Shown piece by piece: positions 1-8,363 of a stretch of 64,000 nt of DNA. This DNA is from Parvibaculum sp. (GTDB lineage: Bacteria > Pseudomonadota > Alphaproteobacteria > Parvibaculales > Parvibaculaceae). A program made the position numbers and the translations under genes. Within the stretch, counting starts at the first letter, position 1. Each line of letters opens with the position of its first letter. The notes under the pieces were generated by a model that worked only from the letters and a program-made list of their open reading frames with translations, was not told where the DNA came from and made no database searches. Where the stretch lies: assembly GCA_017642695.1 (NCBI GenBank), contig JAEPQD010000001.1:372001-436000 (forward strand), written 5' to 3'.

Positions 1-417
1 AACCTCGTGAACCGCACCTTCGAACTCGGCGGCTCGGAGATCGCGCACAGGGACGGCGTCGGCCTTCTCGCCTATTCGCCGCTGGCGCAAGGCTATCTCA
101 CCGGCAAGTATCAGAACGGCGCGCTGCCGGAAGGCTCGCGCAAGCAGCTCTTCAACCGGCTGCAGCGCTACGAGAGCCCGCAGGCGAACAAGGCGATCGA
201 AAGCTACCTCGCCATCGCGAAGAAGCACGGGCTCGATCCCTCTCAGATGGCAAATCAGTTCGTCACCACGCGGCCCTTCGTGACATCGAACATCATCGGC
301 GCGACGACGATGGAGCAGCTGAAGCTCGCGGTGACGAGCGTCGACGTGAAATGGTCGGAAGAACTCGAGAACGAAATCGAGGCCGCGCATCTCGACCAGC
401 CGAACCCCTGTCCGTGA
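1..417 (+). CDS. Aldo/keto reductase, C-terminal part (cut by window edge)
   Basis: The reading frame is open from base 1 and ends with TGA at 415-417, so about 138 C-terminal residues are present and the start lies upstream of the window. The segment has the late aldo/keto reductase pattern: a strand ending GLLAYSPLAQGYLTGKY (barrel strand with the cofactor-phosphate loop), a helix with KKHGLDPSQMA, and the closing NIIGATTMEQLKLAV segment that contacts NADPH. Members reduce aldehydes or ketones with NADPH in the cytoplasm. The catalytic Asp/Tyr/Lys/His tetrad would be in the missing N-terminal part, so activity cannot be judged. The substrate is unknown. Confidence 0.85.
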   Translation, partial: NLVNRTFELGGSEIAHRDGVGLLAYSPLAQGYLTGKYQNGALPEGSRKQLFNRLQRYESPQANKAIESYLAIAKKHGLDPSQMANQFVTTRPFVTSNIIGATTMEQLKLAVTSVDVKWSEELENEIEAAHLDQPNPCP

Positions 418-455
418 GGACGCAGTTGGCGGTATCGGTCGCCAAAAAGTAAAGT

Positions 456-542
456 GTCATCCCGGCACTCGTTGCCGGGACCCAATCCACGCTTCGACGC
501 GTTGAGAGGCCAATGGGTCCCGGGAATAAATCCCGGGATGAC
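456..542. repeat. Palindromic intergenic repeat element
   Basis: Two arms, 456-484 and 514-542, are imperfect inverted copies. Both begin or end with GTCATCCCGG/CCGGGATGAC and carry internal CCCGGGA-type dyads, so each arm can also fold on itself. The element sits between an aldo/keto reductase and thpR. Elements of this GTCATCCCGGG type are common as dispersed intergenic repeats in alphaproteobacteria, and in RNA form would make a long stem. I saw no second full copy in this window. Confidence 0.7.
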
Positions 543-591
543 ATCTATAGGTGTGGCGCCGTCCCGAGACGACGAAGAAGAGCGAAACCAC

Positions 592-1140
592 ATGATCCGC
601 CTTTTCACCGCGCTGGAAATTTCCGACGAGGCGGCGGAGCGCCTGATGCGGCTTCAGCGCGGGCTCGACGGCGCGCGCTGGATCGAACGGCCGGACCTTC
701 ACATCACGCTGCGCTTCATGGGTGACGTCGCCGAGGACATCGCCAGCGACATCGACGAGGCGCTCGATGAAATTCCCTTCGAGCCTTTCGAGGTGGAGAT
801 CGAAGGGCTCGGCGAATTCGGCGGCAAGCGCCCGCACACGCTATGGGCGGGAGTGAAACCGTCGGAGCCCTTGCGCATTCTGCAGGGACGGCACGAAAGT
901 GCGATGCGGCGCGTGGGCCTCAAGCCCGAGACGCGAAACTTCACCCCCCATGTGACGATTGCGCGGCTCGGCCGCGTGGAGACGGGCGCGGTCTATAATT
1001 TCATCCGTGCGAACTCACCCTTCGCGGCGCCCGCCTTCACGGCTGAGCGCTTCACGCTCTTCTCGGCCAAGGCGAGCAAGGGCGGCGGGCCTTACGTGCC
1101 CGAGAAACGCTATCCGGATTTCGGCTGGGAAGAGGACTAG
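592..1140 (+). CDS. thpR: RNA 2',3'-cyclic phosphodiesterase (2'-5' RNA ligase family)
   Basis: The 182-residue product matches the usual 175-190 of the family. Both catalytic HxT motifs are present: H37-I-T39 in DLHITLRF and H120-V-T122 in FTPHVTIAR. These soluble enzymes open 2',3'-cyclic phosphates on RNA ends and were first described as reversible 2'-5' RNA ligases. The ATG at 592 is chosen because family homology starts at once (MIRLFTALEI), whereas the upstream in-frame sequence runs through the palindromic repeat. The 3' end overlaps the convergent metallopeptidase gene by 4 bp. The physiological substrate is not known from sequence. Confidence 0.92.
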   Translation: MIRLFTALEISDEAAERLMRLQRGLDGARWIERPDLHITLRFMGDVAEDIASDIDEALDEIPFEPFEVEIEGLGEFGGKRPHTLWAGVKPSEPLRILQGRHESAMRRVGLKPETRNFTPHVTIARLGRVETGAVYNFIRANSPFAAPAFTAERFTLFSAKASKGGGPYVPEKRYPDFGWEED

Positions 1141-1559
1141 TCCTCGCGGCCCGCGGCTTCCTCGATCGCGTGCATGTCCTCGTCGGAGAGGCCCATATGG
1201 TGGCCGATCTCGTGCACCAGCACATGTGTGACGAGGCCGCCGAGCGGCTCGTCATATTCCGCCCAGTAGTCGAGCAGGGGGCGGCGGTAGAGGAACACCA
1301 TGTCCGGCATGTGGACGGGCTCCATCACCGAACGCTCGACATGGGAGATGCCCTGATAGAGACCGAGCAGCTCGAAGGGGCTTTCGAGGTCCATTTCTGC
1401 GGCGATCTCGTCATCCGGGAAATCCTCGATCCGCACGATGAGCCCCTCGCAGCGCGCGCGGAAACTTTCCGGCAGGCGGGCGAAGGCCTCGTCCGCGATC
1501 CGCTCGAAATCGGCGAGCGAGGGCGCCCGCGCATTATCCCAGTCCATTTGCGAACTCAT
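1137..1559 (-). CDS. Zincin-like metallopeptidase family protein (DUF1025 type)
   Basis: This 140-residue protein carries [13 protein letters not shown] at residues 116-128: a HExxH zinc motif (H116, E117, H120) followed by the family-specific GLSDEDM segment. That is characteristic of the small bacterial 'possibl zinc metallopeptidase' family, whose members keep a minimal zincin fold and have no established substrate. The ATG at 1559 has AGAGGA seven bases upstream. A GTG two codons earlier has poor spacing. No signal peptide, so it is presumably cytoplasmic. Convergent with thpR, with a 4-bp overlap. Confidence 0.88.
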   Translation of the reverse strand: MSSQMDWDNARAPSLADFERIADEAFARLPESFRARCEGLIVRIEDFPDDEIAAEMDLESPFELLGLYQGISHVERSVMEPVHMPDMVFLYRRPLLDYWAEYDEPLGGLVTHVLVHEIGHHMGLSDEDMHAIEEAAGRED

Positions 1560-1636
1560 CGTCACATCCTCTCTTGCGCGGCGAGCTTAAGAGCGCGAGG
1601 CTCTGGCCGCAAACCACAGGCATCGAGGAGGCGAAG

Positions 1637-1951
1637 ATGAGCGGCAAGCTGAGCGGAAAAGAGCGGGAGAAAGCGCTGGCGGGCCTCAAGGGCTGGACCA
1701 AGGTGAAGGGCCGCGACGCCATCGAGAAGAGCTACAAGTTCAAAGATTTCAACGAGGCCTTCGGCTTCATGAGCCGCGTGGCGCTTGCCGCGGAAAAGGC
1801 CGACCACCATCCCGAATGGGCGAATGTCTATAACCGCGTCGATGTGATCCTCACGACCCATGACGCGGGCGGCGTGACCGAGAAGGATGTGAAGCTCGCG
1901 GGCCTGATGGACAAGTGGGCCGGAAAGGCAGGCAAGACGGCGAAGAAGTAG
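1637..1951 (+). CDS. phhB: 4a-hydroxytetrahydrobiopterin dehydratase (pterin-4a-carbinolamine dehydratase)
   Basis: The 104-residue product is the full size of the family. It has the catalytic stretch [29 protein letters not shown], with the HHPEW and THxxGGVT signatures including both histidines. The enzyme dehydrates 4a-hydroxytetrahydropterin so that it can be recycled after aromatic amino acid hydroxylation. In bacteria without phenylalanine hydroxylase it may act on other pterins. A GAGGAG ribosome site lies six bases before ATG 1637. The NADH dehydrogenase gene follows after 9 bases, so the two are probably cotranscribed. No phhA is in view. Confidence 0.93.
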   Translation: MSGKLSGKEREKALAGLKGWTKVKGRDAIEKSYKFKDFNEAFGFMSRVALAAEKADHHPEWANVYNRVDVILTTHDAGGVTEKDVKLAGLMDKWAGKAGKTAKK

Positions 1952-1960
1952 GGGTCCGTC

Positions 1961-3229
1961 ATGGACGGCTCTCCTCGCACGCCGAAAGTCGTCATTCTGG
2001 GCGCCGGATTCGGCGGCCTGACGGCAGCCCGGTCGCTGAAGAACGCCGATGTCGAGATCACGCTGATCGACCGGCAGAACTATCACCTCTTTCAGCCACT
2101 GCTCTACCAGGTGGCGACGGCGACGCTCTCGCCCGCCGACATCGCGGTGCCGGTGCGCTCGACATTGCGCGACCAGAAGAACACACGCGTGCTGCTCGGC
2201 GAGGTGACGCATGTCGACCGGGCGCGCCGCCTTGTCGATCTCGCGGACGGACGGCATGTGCCCTACGACTGGCTTGTCGTCGCCACCGGTGCGCGTCACG
2301 CCTATTTCGGCCATGACGAATGGGAACCTTTCGCGCCGGGCCTGAAGAAGATCGACGATGCGACCGAGATCAGACGGCGCGTGCTGCTGGCCTTCGAGAA
2401 GGCGGAAACGGAACCGGACGAGGAGGCGCGGAAGGCGCTGCTCACCTTCGTGATCGTCGGCGGCGGCCCGACCGGCGTCGAGATGGCGGGCGCGATCATC
2501 GAACTCGCGCGGGAGACGCTGGTGAGCGACTTCCACCACATCGACCCCTCATCCGCGCGCGTGCTGCTGATCGAGGCGGGGCCGCGCATCCTGCCGGTCT
2601 TCGCCGAGGATCTGTCCGCCTTCGCGAAAGACTCTCTCGTCCGCAAGGGCGTCGAAGTCATGTGCGGCGAACCTGTGACGGAGTGCGGGCCCCGCGGAGT
2701 CGCCATGAACGGCGAACGCATCGCGGCGCGCACCATCGTCTGGGCGGCCGGCGTCGAGGCCTCGCCCGCCGCGAAATGGCTGGGCGTCGAGGGCGACCGC
2801 GCGGGCCGCGTGCCGGTGAACGACCGCCTGACGCTTGAAGGCGACGAGCGCATCTTCGTCGTCGGCGACACGGCGGCGGCGACATGGGAGGACGGACGCA
2901 TCGTGCCGGGGATCGCGCCCGCCGCGAAGCAGATGGGCGCCTACGCCGCGAAGGCGATCAGGGCGGCGCTGAAGGGCGAGACCGCCGCGCCCTTCCGCTA
3001 CTGGCACCAGGGCAACCTCGCGACCATCGGCCGAAAAAGCGCCATCGTCGATTTCGGGCGTTTCCACCTGAAAGGTTTTCTCGCCTGGCTCGTCTGGGGC
3101 GCGGCGCATATCTACTTCCTGATCGGCTTCCGCAACCGCCTCATCGTGATGCTGCACTGGATCTGGGCCTATGTGACGATGCGCCAGGGCGTACGCCTGA
3201 TCACCGGCTCGACGGACCTCCCCGAATGA
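1961..3229 (+). CDS. ndh: Type II NADH:quinone oxidoreductase (FAD-dependent)
   Basis: The 422-residue pyridine nucleotide-disulfide family protein has an N-terminal FAD dinucleotide site (VVILGAGFGGLTAARSL), the NDH-2 segment NYHLFQPLLYQVATATLSPADIA, and a second Rossmann motif for NADH (FVIVGGGPTGVEMAG). The late FAD-contact motif IFVVGDTAA is also present. The hydrophobic amphipathic C-terminus (FLAWLVWGAAHIYFLIGF) is the expected membrane anchor. Non-proton-pumping NDH-2 oxidises NADH and passes electrons to quinone at the cytoplasmic face. It starts 9 bp after the pterin dehydratase gene and ends at a strong terminator hairpin. Confidence 0.92.
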   Translation: MDGSPRTPKVVILGAGFGGLTAARSLKNADVEITLIDRQNYHLFQPLLYQVATATLSPADIAVPVRSTLRDQKNTRVLLGEVTHVDRARRLVDLADGRHVPYDWLVVATGARHAYFGHDEWEPFAPGLKKIDDATEIRRRVLLAFEKAETEPDEEARKALLTFVIVGGGPTGVEMAGAIIELARETLVSDFHHIDPSSARVLLIEAGPRILPVFAEDLSAFAKDSLVRKGVEVMCGEPVTECGPRGVAMNGERIAARTIVWAAGVEASPAAKWLGVEGDRAGRVPVNDRLTLEGDERIFVVGDTAAATWEDGRIVPGIAPAAKQMGAYAAKAIRAALKGETAAPFRYWHQGNLATIGRKSAIVDFGRFHLKGFLAWLVWGAAHIYFLIGFRNRLIVMLHWIWAYVTMRQGVRLITGSTDLPE

Positions 3230-3230
3230 A

Positions 3231-3258
3231 AAAGCCCCGGCGTTTCCGCCGGGGCTTT
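3231..3258. terminator. Bidirectional intrinsic terminator between ndh and the SDR gene
   Basis: A perfect 12-bp stem, AAAGCCCCGGCG paired with CGCCGGGGCTTT, encloses a TTTC loop. A-rich sequence precedes it and T-rich sequence follows, so it can work in both directions between these convergent genes. Confidence 0.88.
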
Positions 3259-3279
3259 CGTTTATCGGATGCGTTTCGC

Positions 3280-4062
3280 TTAGCGTGGCGCCATACGAAT
3301 GGCGCCGTCGAGGCGGACCGTCTCGCCGTTGAAGTAGCCGTTGCGGATCATCTCGCAGGCGAGCGAGGCGTACTCGTCCGGGTTGCCGAGGCGGGACGGG
3401 TAAGGCACCTGCGCGCCGAGCGCCTGGCGAACCTTTTCCGGCGCGCCCGCGAGCAGCGGCGTGTCGAAGATGCCCGGCAGGATCGTGTTGACGCGGATGC
3501 CTTCGCGGCTGAGGTCGCGCGCGATGGGGAGCGTCATGCCGACGACGCCCGCCTTGGAGGCGGAGTAAGCGGCCTGGCCGATCTGGCCGTCCTGCGCGGC
3601 GACGGAGCCGGTGTTGACGATGGCGCCGCGGTCGCCAACCTCGAGCGGATCGAGGGTGAGCATGCCCGCCGCCGACTTCGCGATGCAGCGGAAGGTGCCG
3701 ACGAGGTTGATCTGGATGATGAGGTTGAACTTGTCGAGCGGGAAGCTCTCCGGCTTGCCGGTTTCCTTGTTGCGGCTCGCGGTCTTGATCGCGTTGCCGG
3801 TGCCCGCGCAGTTGACGAGGATGCGCTCCTGGCCGATCGCGGCGCGGACCTTCTCGAAGCCCGCATCGACGCTCGCCTCGTCGGTCACGTTCACCTTCGC
3901 GAACACGCCGCCGAGTTCCTTCGCCAGCGCCTCGCCCTTGTCTTCCTGCAGGTCGAAGATGCCGATCTTCACGCCTTCCTTGGCGAGAGCACGCGCGGTC
4001 GCCGCGCCGAGGCCCGAAGCGCCGCCGGTGATGATGGCGCTGATGCTGCTGTCGAGTTTCAT
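3280..4062 (-). CDS. Short-chain dehydrogenase, 3-hydroxyacyl-CoA dehydrogenase type II (HSD10)-like
   Basis: 260 residues with the classical SDR elements: the TGGASGLG cofactor site near the N-terminus, the NCAG stabilising motif, catalytic Ser in NTGSVAAQDGQ, and YSASK with the catalytic Tyr and Lys. The overall pattern (GTGNAIKTASRN insertion, FNLIIQINLVGTFRCI, RLGNPDEYASL, FNGETVRLDGAIRMAPR) follows 3-hydroxyacyl-CoA dehydrogenase type II, which oxidises 3-hydroxyacyl-CoA with NAD+ in fatty acid or branched-chain degradation. The ATG at 4062 has AGAAGGA eight bases upstream. It runs alone on the minus strand and is convergent with ndh. Confidence 0.88.
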   Translation of the reverse strand: MKLDSSISAIITGGASGLGAATARALAKEGVKIGIFDLQEDKGEALAKELGGVFAKVNVTDEASVDAGFEKVRAAIGQERILVNCAGTGNAIKTASRNKETGKPESFPLDKFNLIIQINLVGTFRCIAKSAAGMLTLDPLEVGDRGAIVNTGSVAAQDGQIGQAAYSASKAGVVGMTLPIARDLSREGIRVNTILPGIFDTPLLAGAPEKVRQALGAQVPYPSRLGNPDEYASLACEMIRNGYFNGETVRLDGAIRMAPR

Positions 4063-4315
4063 AGGTTCATTCCTTCTCTGCGATGGACCGGAGGGCCCCG
4101 CGTTTCCCTGTCTGCGGGCGTGGGAACCGCCCGATTGGCGCCGATTTAACAAATTCGGGGACCAAAGAGCGAGCCAAAAATGGCCTGAAAATGCGGCATC
4201 CTGCGCATGCGCCCATTGACGCAACGTCGCCTTGGCTTGCAAGGCGTGGCCGTCCGCCCCATCTTGCTCGGGAAACCGCAAGGGGTGGGGCGCGGCACTG
4301 GACGGAGAGAAATAG

Positions 4316-4732
4316 ATGTCCTCTTCACGGGGAAATCCGGGCGCGGACAACGCCGAAAGCGAACTTCTCGACCCGAAGCACCAGCTTCCCGCCGTCATGG
4401 CGCGGAACGAGAAGACGGTGGATGACGGCTTCTGGAAGAAGATGGTGCGCGTGGCGGGCAAGATTCCCTTCGCGGAAGAAGCCGCCACCGCCTGGTATTG
4501 CGCGCGCGATCCCGAAACGCCGACGCGCGTCCGCGCGACGCTGCTCGCTGCGCTCGCCTATTTCGTGATGCCCGCCGACTTCATCCCCGACATCGTCGCC
4601 GCTTTCGGCTTCACCGACGACGCGACCGTGCTGATGGCCGCGCTCGGCCTCGTGTCGAGCTACATGAAGCCCCGCCACCGGGAAGCGGCGCGGAAGGCGC
4701 TTGGCCTTCCGCCCGCCGACGAAAAGAACTGA
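4316..4732 (+). CDS. YkvA family protein (DUF1232)
   Basis: This 138-residue protein has the DUF1232 core at about residues 60-110: TRVRATLLAALAYFVMPADFIPDIVAAFGFTDDATVLMAALGLV. The core contains the invariant hydrophobic YFVMPADFIPD hairpin, which probably inserts into the membrane. The N-terminal 45 residues are polar and poorly conserved. No biochemical function is established for the family. A GGAGAG site precedes ATG 4316. The FMN-binding protein gene follows 22 bp downstream on the same strand, suggesting one transcript. Confidence 0.87.
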   Translation: MSSSRGNPGADNAESELLDPKHQLPAVMARNEKTVDDGFWKKMVRVAGKIPFAEEAATAWYCARDPETPTRVRATLLAALAYFVMPADFIPDIVAAFGFTDDATVLMAALGLVSSYMKPRHREAARKALGLPPADEKN

Positions 4733-4754
4733 CGCCCCCCTGACGGAGAAGATC

Positions 4755-5366
4755 ATGACCGGGTTTGCGAGCGATATCGCCTTCACGCCAACGGTGAAGG
4801 CACTGCAGGAAAAGCGCGGCAGCCGCAGCCACTACGAGGACAGGGATTTCCGCGAGAAGATCGACGCGAACATCGCCGCCTTCATCGCCGAGCGGGACTC
4901 CTTCTATCTCGCGACCGCGAATGCGGAAGGCCAGCCCTATATCCAGCATCGCGGCGGACCGAAGGGATTTCTTCGTGTGCTCGACGAGACGACGCTCGCC
5001 TTTGCCGACTACACCGGCAACCACCAGTACATCACCAGCGGCAATCTCGCCGACAACGACCGCGCCTATATCTTCCTGATGGACTACGCGACACGTGCAC
5101 GCGTGAAAATCTGGGGCCGGGCGAAAACCAGTAGCGACAAGGCGGTCATCGCGCAACTGATGCCGGACGGCTACCGCGCGCGGGCATGGCAGGCAATCGT
5201 CTTCAAGGTGAGCGCACTCGATACGAATTGCTCAAGCCACATTCCGCAGAAATTCGACGCGGACGACGTCCAGGGCTCGCTTGCCCATCTGCAGGCGAAG
5301 ATCGATGCCCTGGAAGCCGAACTCAGCCGTTACAAGGCCCAGACACCCGATGCATTGGAGCGGTAA
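4755..5366 (+). CDS. Pyridoxamine 5'-phosphate oxidase-like FMN-binding protein
   Basis: 203 residues. The split-barrel FMN-binding core is visible from about residue 35: FIAERDSFYLATANAEGQPYIQHRGGPKGFLRVLDETTLAFADYTGNHQYITSGNLADNDRAYIFLMDYATRARVKIWGRAK. The pattern resembles the PNPOx-like group acting on small oxidised substrates rather than true PdxH, whose substrate-binding C-terminal motif is missing. The C-terminus has a short heptad-like helix (LAHLQAKIDALEAELSRYKAQ). GGAGA lies six bases before ATG 4755. The 3' end overlaps the convergent serine hydrolase gene by 37 bp. Substrate unknown. Confidence 0.85.
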   Translation: MTGFASDIAFTPTVKALQEKRGSRSHYEDRDFREKIDANIAAFIAERDSFYLATANAEGQPYIQHRGGPKGFLRVLDETTLAFADYTGNHQYITSGNLADNDRAYIFLMDYATRARVKIWGRAKTSSDKAVIAQLMPDGYRARAWQAIVFKVSALDTNCSSHIPQKFDADDVQGSLAHLQAKIDALEAELSRYKAQTPDALER

Positions 5367-6553
5367 CCGAGCGCGGTGTAGGCCGCGTCGACCAGCGCCT
5401 GTCCGCGATCGTTGAGAAGAATGCCCGCACCCATGCGGTTCATGTTGTAGCCGAAGCTCATATGGGCTTCCGGATCGGCGAAGCCGATGGAGCCGCCCAT
5501 GCCGACATGACCGAAGGCAGCATCGCCCAGAATGCAGCTCGAGTTCGGTTCGTTCGCCAGCACGCGATTGTCCATCGACTTCATGAAGCCGAGCGCGAAG
5601 CGCGACGGGATCAAGAGCGTCGCATCCTCATGCGTCGCCATCGCGACGCGGCCCATGCGCGCAAGCGTATCCTTGCCGACGAGATTGCCGCCGCCATTCG
5701 CGAGCGGCTGATACATGGCTGCAAGGCCGCGCCCGTTGGTGATGCCGTTTGCCGAACCGATCTCGGCGGCATGGCAGGCGCGCGAATTGAAATCCATGCC
5801 GCCGCTGTTCAGCAGGAAGAGATGCGCGGGGCTCGACGGGTCGTTCATGAGCGCCTGCGTGAATTTCGAATTCGCGGCGGCGGGATCGGGATCGGCGAAG
5901 ATCATCGCCGCGATGCGCGGCTCGACCTCTTCCGGCGTGCCGATATGGAAGTCGAGGCCGAGCGGCTTCGCCACTTCATCGGCAAAGAACTGCCCGAGCC
6001 GCTTTCCAGACGCGCGGTGCACGAGTTCACCGACCGTCCATGCGAAGGTTACGCCGTGATAGCCGTTGCGCGTGCCCGGCTTCCAGAACGGCTCCTCGCT
6101 TTCCAGAAGCTTCACCATGTAGTCGTAATCGCAATAGCCGCTGTCCTTCAGCGGCGTGCGGACATGCGGCATGCCCGCCGAATGGTCGAGCATCATGGAG
6201 ACAAGCGTCTCCTCCTTGCCGTTCTTCGCATATTCCGGCCAGTAGTCCGCAACCTTCGCATCAAGATCGAGCTTGCCGCGATCCGCAAGCATATGCGCGC
6301 AGAGCGCCGTCGCACCCTTGGTGCAGGAAAAGACGATGGAGACGGTGTCCTTGTCCCAGGCATCGCCGTCGCGCGCCTTCTTACCGCCCCAGATATCGAG
6401 CACGGGCTTGCCTTCGAGCGTGATTGCGACATTGGCGCCGACCTCGTCGCGCGTCTCGAAATTCTCGACGATGGCATCGACCACCGGTTTGAACTTCGTG
6501 TCGTACGTGCCGTGAAGCGCGCCCGCCTTCGTCTCTCTCGAAAGCTTTTCCAT
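5330..6553 (-). CDS. Serine hydrolase, class C beta-lactamase/esterase EstB family
   Basis: 407 residues with the penicillin-binding fold. The nucleophile motif is SCTK (in VSIVFSCTKGATALCAHML), the tyrosine region is GYCDYDYMVKLLES, and the late motif is GHVGMGGSIGFADP. Family members of this type are mostly esterases or peptidases acting on small esters rather than antibiotic resistance enzymes. No signal peptide is visible, which favours a cytoplasmic esterase. Its last 37 bp overlap the convergent PNPOx-like gene. The SGNH-fold gene lies 44 bp upstream on the same strand and may share its transcript. Confidence 0.87.
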   Translation of the reverse strand: MEKLSRETKAGALHGTYDTKFKPVVDAIVENFETRDEVGANVAITLEGKPVLDIWGGKKARDGDAWDKDTVSIVFSCTKGATALCAHMLADRGKLDLDAKVADYWPEYAKNGKEETLVSMMLDHSAGMPHVRTPLKDSGYCDYDYMVKLLESEEPFWKPGTRNGYHGVTFAWTVGELVHRASGKRLGQFFADEVAKPLGLDFHIGTPEEVEPRIAAMIFADPDPAAANSKFTQALMNDPSSPAHLFLLNSGGMDFNSRACHAAEIGSANGITNGRGLAAMYQPLANGGGNLVGKDTLARMGRVAMATHEDATLLIPSRFALGFMKSMDNRVLANEPNSSCILGDAAFGHVGMGGSIGFADPEAHMSFGYNMNRMGAGILLNDRGQALVDAAYTALGYRSNASGVWAL

Positions 6554-6596
6554 CTCGTTTCTCTCCCTGTCGTTTTTCTGATTCGTTTTTCGTTCT

Positions 6597-7319
6597 TCAG
6601 CGGCTGGAGCGCAGGCCTCCGTAGCCCGCCTGGATAAGCACCGGCTTGATCACTCCCGCGAGCGCCGCATAACCCTTTTCGTTGAGCGTCAGCCCGTCCC
6701 AGCGGTAGAGGTCGTCGCGGATGTTTCCGCGGCTGTCGAGCATGACGGGCGTCACGTCGATGAAATACATGCCCTTTTCGTGTGAAACATAATCCGCGAT
6801 CAGCGCATTGGCGCGCTGCGCCCCGTACCAGCGCTCCTCGCGCGCGGGCGAAGGCCGGAGCGACACGAAATAGACAGGCGCGTTCTCGTCTTCCGCGCGG
6901 AGCGAAAGGACCAGTGTGCGGAAATCGTCGAGCAGGTCTTCCGGCCGTCTTCCGTGCACGTCGGAAAGATCGGCCTCGCCCGCCATGATGACGATGGCGC
7001 GCGGATCGTAGGGCAGGATGATGCGCGCACGATAATGATTGATATGCGGGATCTGCGCGCCGCCGAAACCGCGCTGGATGATCGTGACGGGCGCCATGTC
7101 CCGGGGCAGCGTTTCCCAGAGCCGGACATCGCGCCCGCCGACGAAGAGAACCGCGTCTTCGGGTGGCGGGTTCGAGACGTCACGGCGCTCGAAAGCGGCG
7201 ATCTCGCCTTCCCAGTATTTCGGGTCGCCCGACGCGAGCAGCACATAGATGAGAAAGGCGAAGAGCGCGAGAACGGCGGCGCCGAACACGGCGCCGAGCG
7301 CCACCAGTCCCCTTCTCAT
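6597..7319 (-). CDS. SGNH/GDSL hydrolase-fold protein lacking its catalytic residues (probable pseudoenzyme)
   Basis: 240 residues: one N-terminal membrane segment (about 5-29), then an SGNH-type domain facing the periplasm. The domain is recognisable from VLFVGGRDVRLWETLPRDM, RGFGGAQIPHINHY, ILPYDPRAIVIMAGEADL and DGLTLNEKGY. In active relatives these blocks read FVGSSSIRLW, AGDND or AGEND, and DGLHLN. Here the nucleophile block is GGRD (residues 61-64, no Ser), the Asn of block III is Ala116, and the catalytic His is Thr211, while Asp208 remains. The frame is intact, so this looks like a maintained non-catalytic protein rather than a decaying gene. Its role is unknown. Confidence 0.8.
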   Translation of the reverse strand: MRRGLVALGAVFGAAVLALFAFLIYVLLASGDPKYWEGEIAAFERRDVSNPPPEDAVLFVGGRDVRLWETLPRDMAPVTIIQRGFGGAQIPHINHYRARIILPYDPRAIVIMAGEADLSDVHGRRPEDLLDDFRTLVLSLRAEDENAPVYFVSLRPSPAREERWYGAQRANALIADYVSHEKGMYFIDVTPVMLDSRGNIRDDLYRWDGLTLNEKGYAALAGVIKPVLIQAGYGGLRSSR

Positions 7320-7358
7320 TTATGCGCCCCGCTTCTCATTGCCCCGCTTCGAACCCGT

Positions 7359-8363
7359 TCAGCGCGAGGGAACGATGACGATCTTGCCCTTCACCTTGCG
7401 GGCCGCCATGTCCTTGAGCGCCTGCGCGGCTTCCTCGAACTTGTAGGTCTTCGAGACATGAGGCTTGAGCTTGCCCTGCTTGAACCAGGTCATGAGCTCC
7501 TTCAGATTTTCCTGATGGCGCTTCGGCTCGCGGCCCGTGAAGGCACCCCAGAAAACGCCGACGATCTGGCAGCCCTTGAGGAGCGCGAGGTTGAGCGGGA
7601 TCTTGGGGATTGGCCCGGCGGCAAAGCCGATGACGAGGAAACGGCCTTCCCAGTTCGTCGCGCGGAGCGCGGCTTCCGAATAGTCGCCGCCGACGGGGTC
7701 ATAGACGACATCGGCGCCCTGCCCGCCCGTCAGTTCCTTGATCTTGTCGGAAAGCGCCTTCTGCGCATCGCGGTCGAGCGCGCCCGAAGGGTAGAGAATG
7801 GTTTCGTCGGCGCCATGCTCCCTGCAGACCGCGAGCTTGTCTTCCGAGGAGGCGGCCGCGATGACGCGTGCGCCCATCGCCTTGCCGAGCTCGACGGCGG
7901 CAAGCCCGACGCCGCCCGCGGCGCCGAGAACGAGAAGGTTCTCTCCCGGCTTGATCGCCGCCCGGTCCTTCAGCGCGTGATGCGAGGTGCCGTAGGTCAT
8001 GAGGAAGGCGGACGCCGTCACATAGTCCATTTCATCCGGAATGGGCGTAACCCGCGCCTCGTCGAGCGCGATCTCCTCCGCAAAGCCGCCCCAGCCGCAT
8101 GAACCGATGACGCGGTCGCCGACCTTCACCTTGGTGACGCCCTCGCCGACCTTCCGGATGATGCCGGCAACTTCGCCGCCCGGCGAGAACGGCAGCGGCG
8201 GCTTGAACTGGTACTTGTTCTCGATGATGAGGACATCCGGGAAGTTGACCGCCGCCGCATGGACCTCGAGCAGGACCTCGCCCTTTTTCGGCTCCGGGCT
8301 CGGAACGTCCTCGATGACGAGGCTGTCGGGCGGCCCGTATTCCTTGCAAAGAACGGCTTTCAT
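7359..8363 (-). CDS. Zinc-independent quinone oxidoreductase/enoyl reductase (MDR superfamily)
   Basis: 334 residues. The N-terminal GroES-like domain contains MKAVLCKEYGPPDSLVIEDVPSPEP and VNFPDVLIIENKYQFKPPLPFSPGGEVAG. The Rossmann domain has LVLGAAGGVGLAAVELGKAMGARVIAAASS, the AAGGVG form of the NADPH-binding motif used by quinone oxidoreductases. The zinc-ligand cysteines and histidine of alcohol dehydrogenases are absent. It likely reduces quinones or enones with NADPH in the cytoplasm. ATG 8363 has a GGGGAGA site. It is transcribed alone and divergently from the IalB-family gene. Confidence 0.9.
   Translation of the reverse strand: MKAVLCKEYGPPDSLVIEDVPSPEPKKGEVLLEVHAAAVNFPDVLIIENKYQFKPPLPFSPGGEVAGIIRKVGEGVTKVKVGDRVIGSCGWGGFAEEIALDEARVTPIPDEMDYVTASAFLMTYGTSHHALKDRAAIKPGENLLVLGAAGGVGLAAVELGKAMGARVIAAASSEDKLAVCREHGADETILYPSGALDRDAQKALSDKIKELTGGQGADVVYDPVGGDYSEAALRATNWEGRFLVIGFAAGPIPKIPLNLALLKGCQIVGVFWGAFTGREPKRHQENLKELMTWFKQGKLKPHVSKTYKFEEAAQALKDMAARKVKGKIVIVPSR

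Noticed and set aside
5330-6553. Antibiotic-resistance beta-lactamase
   Set aside because: The protein has the class C-like fold with SxxK, but no signal peptide, and its sequence pattern matches the EstB-type esterase branch, so resistance should not be inferred.
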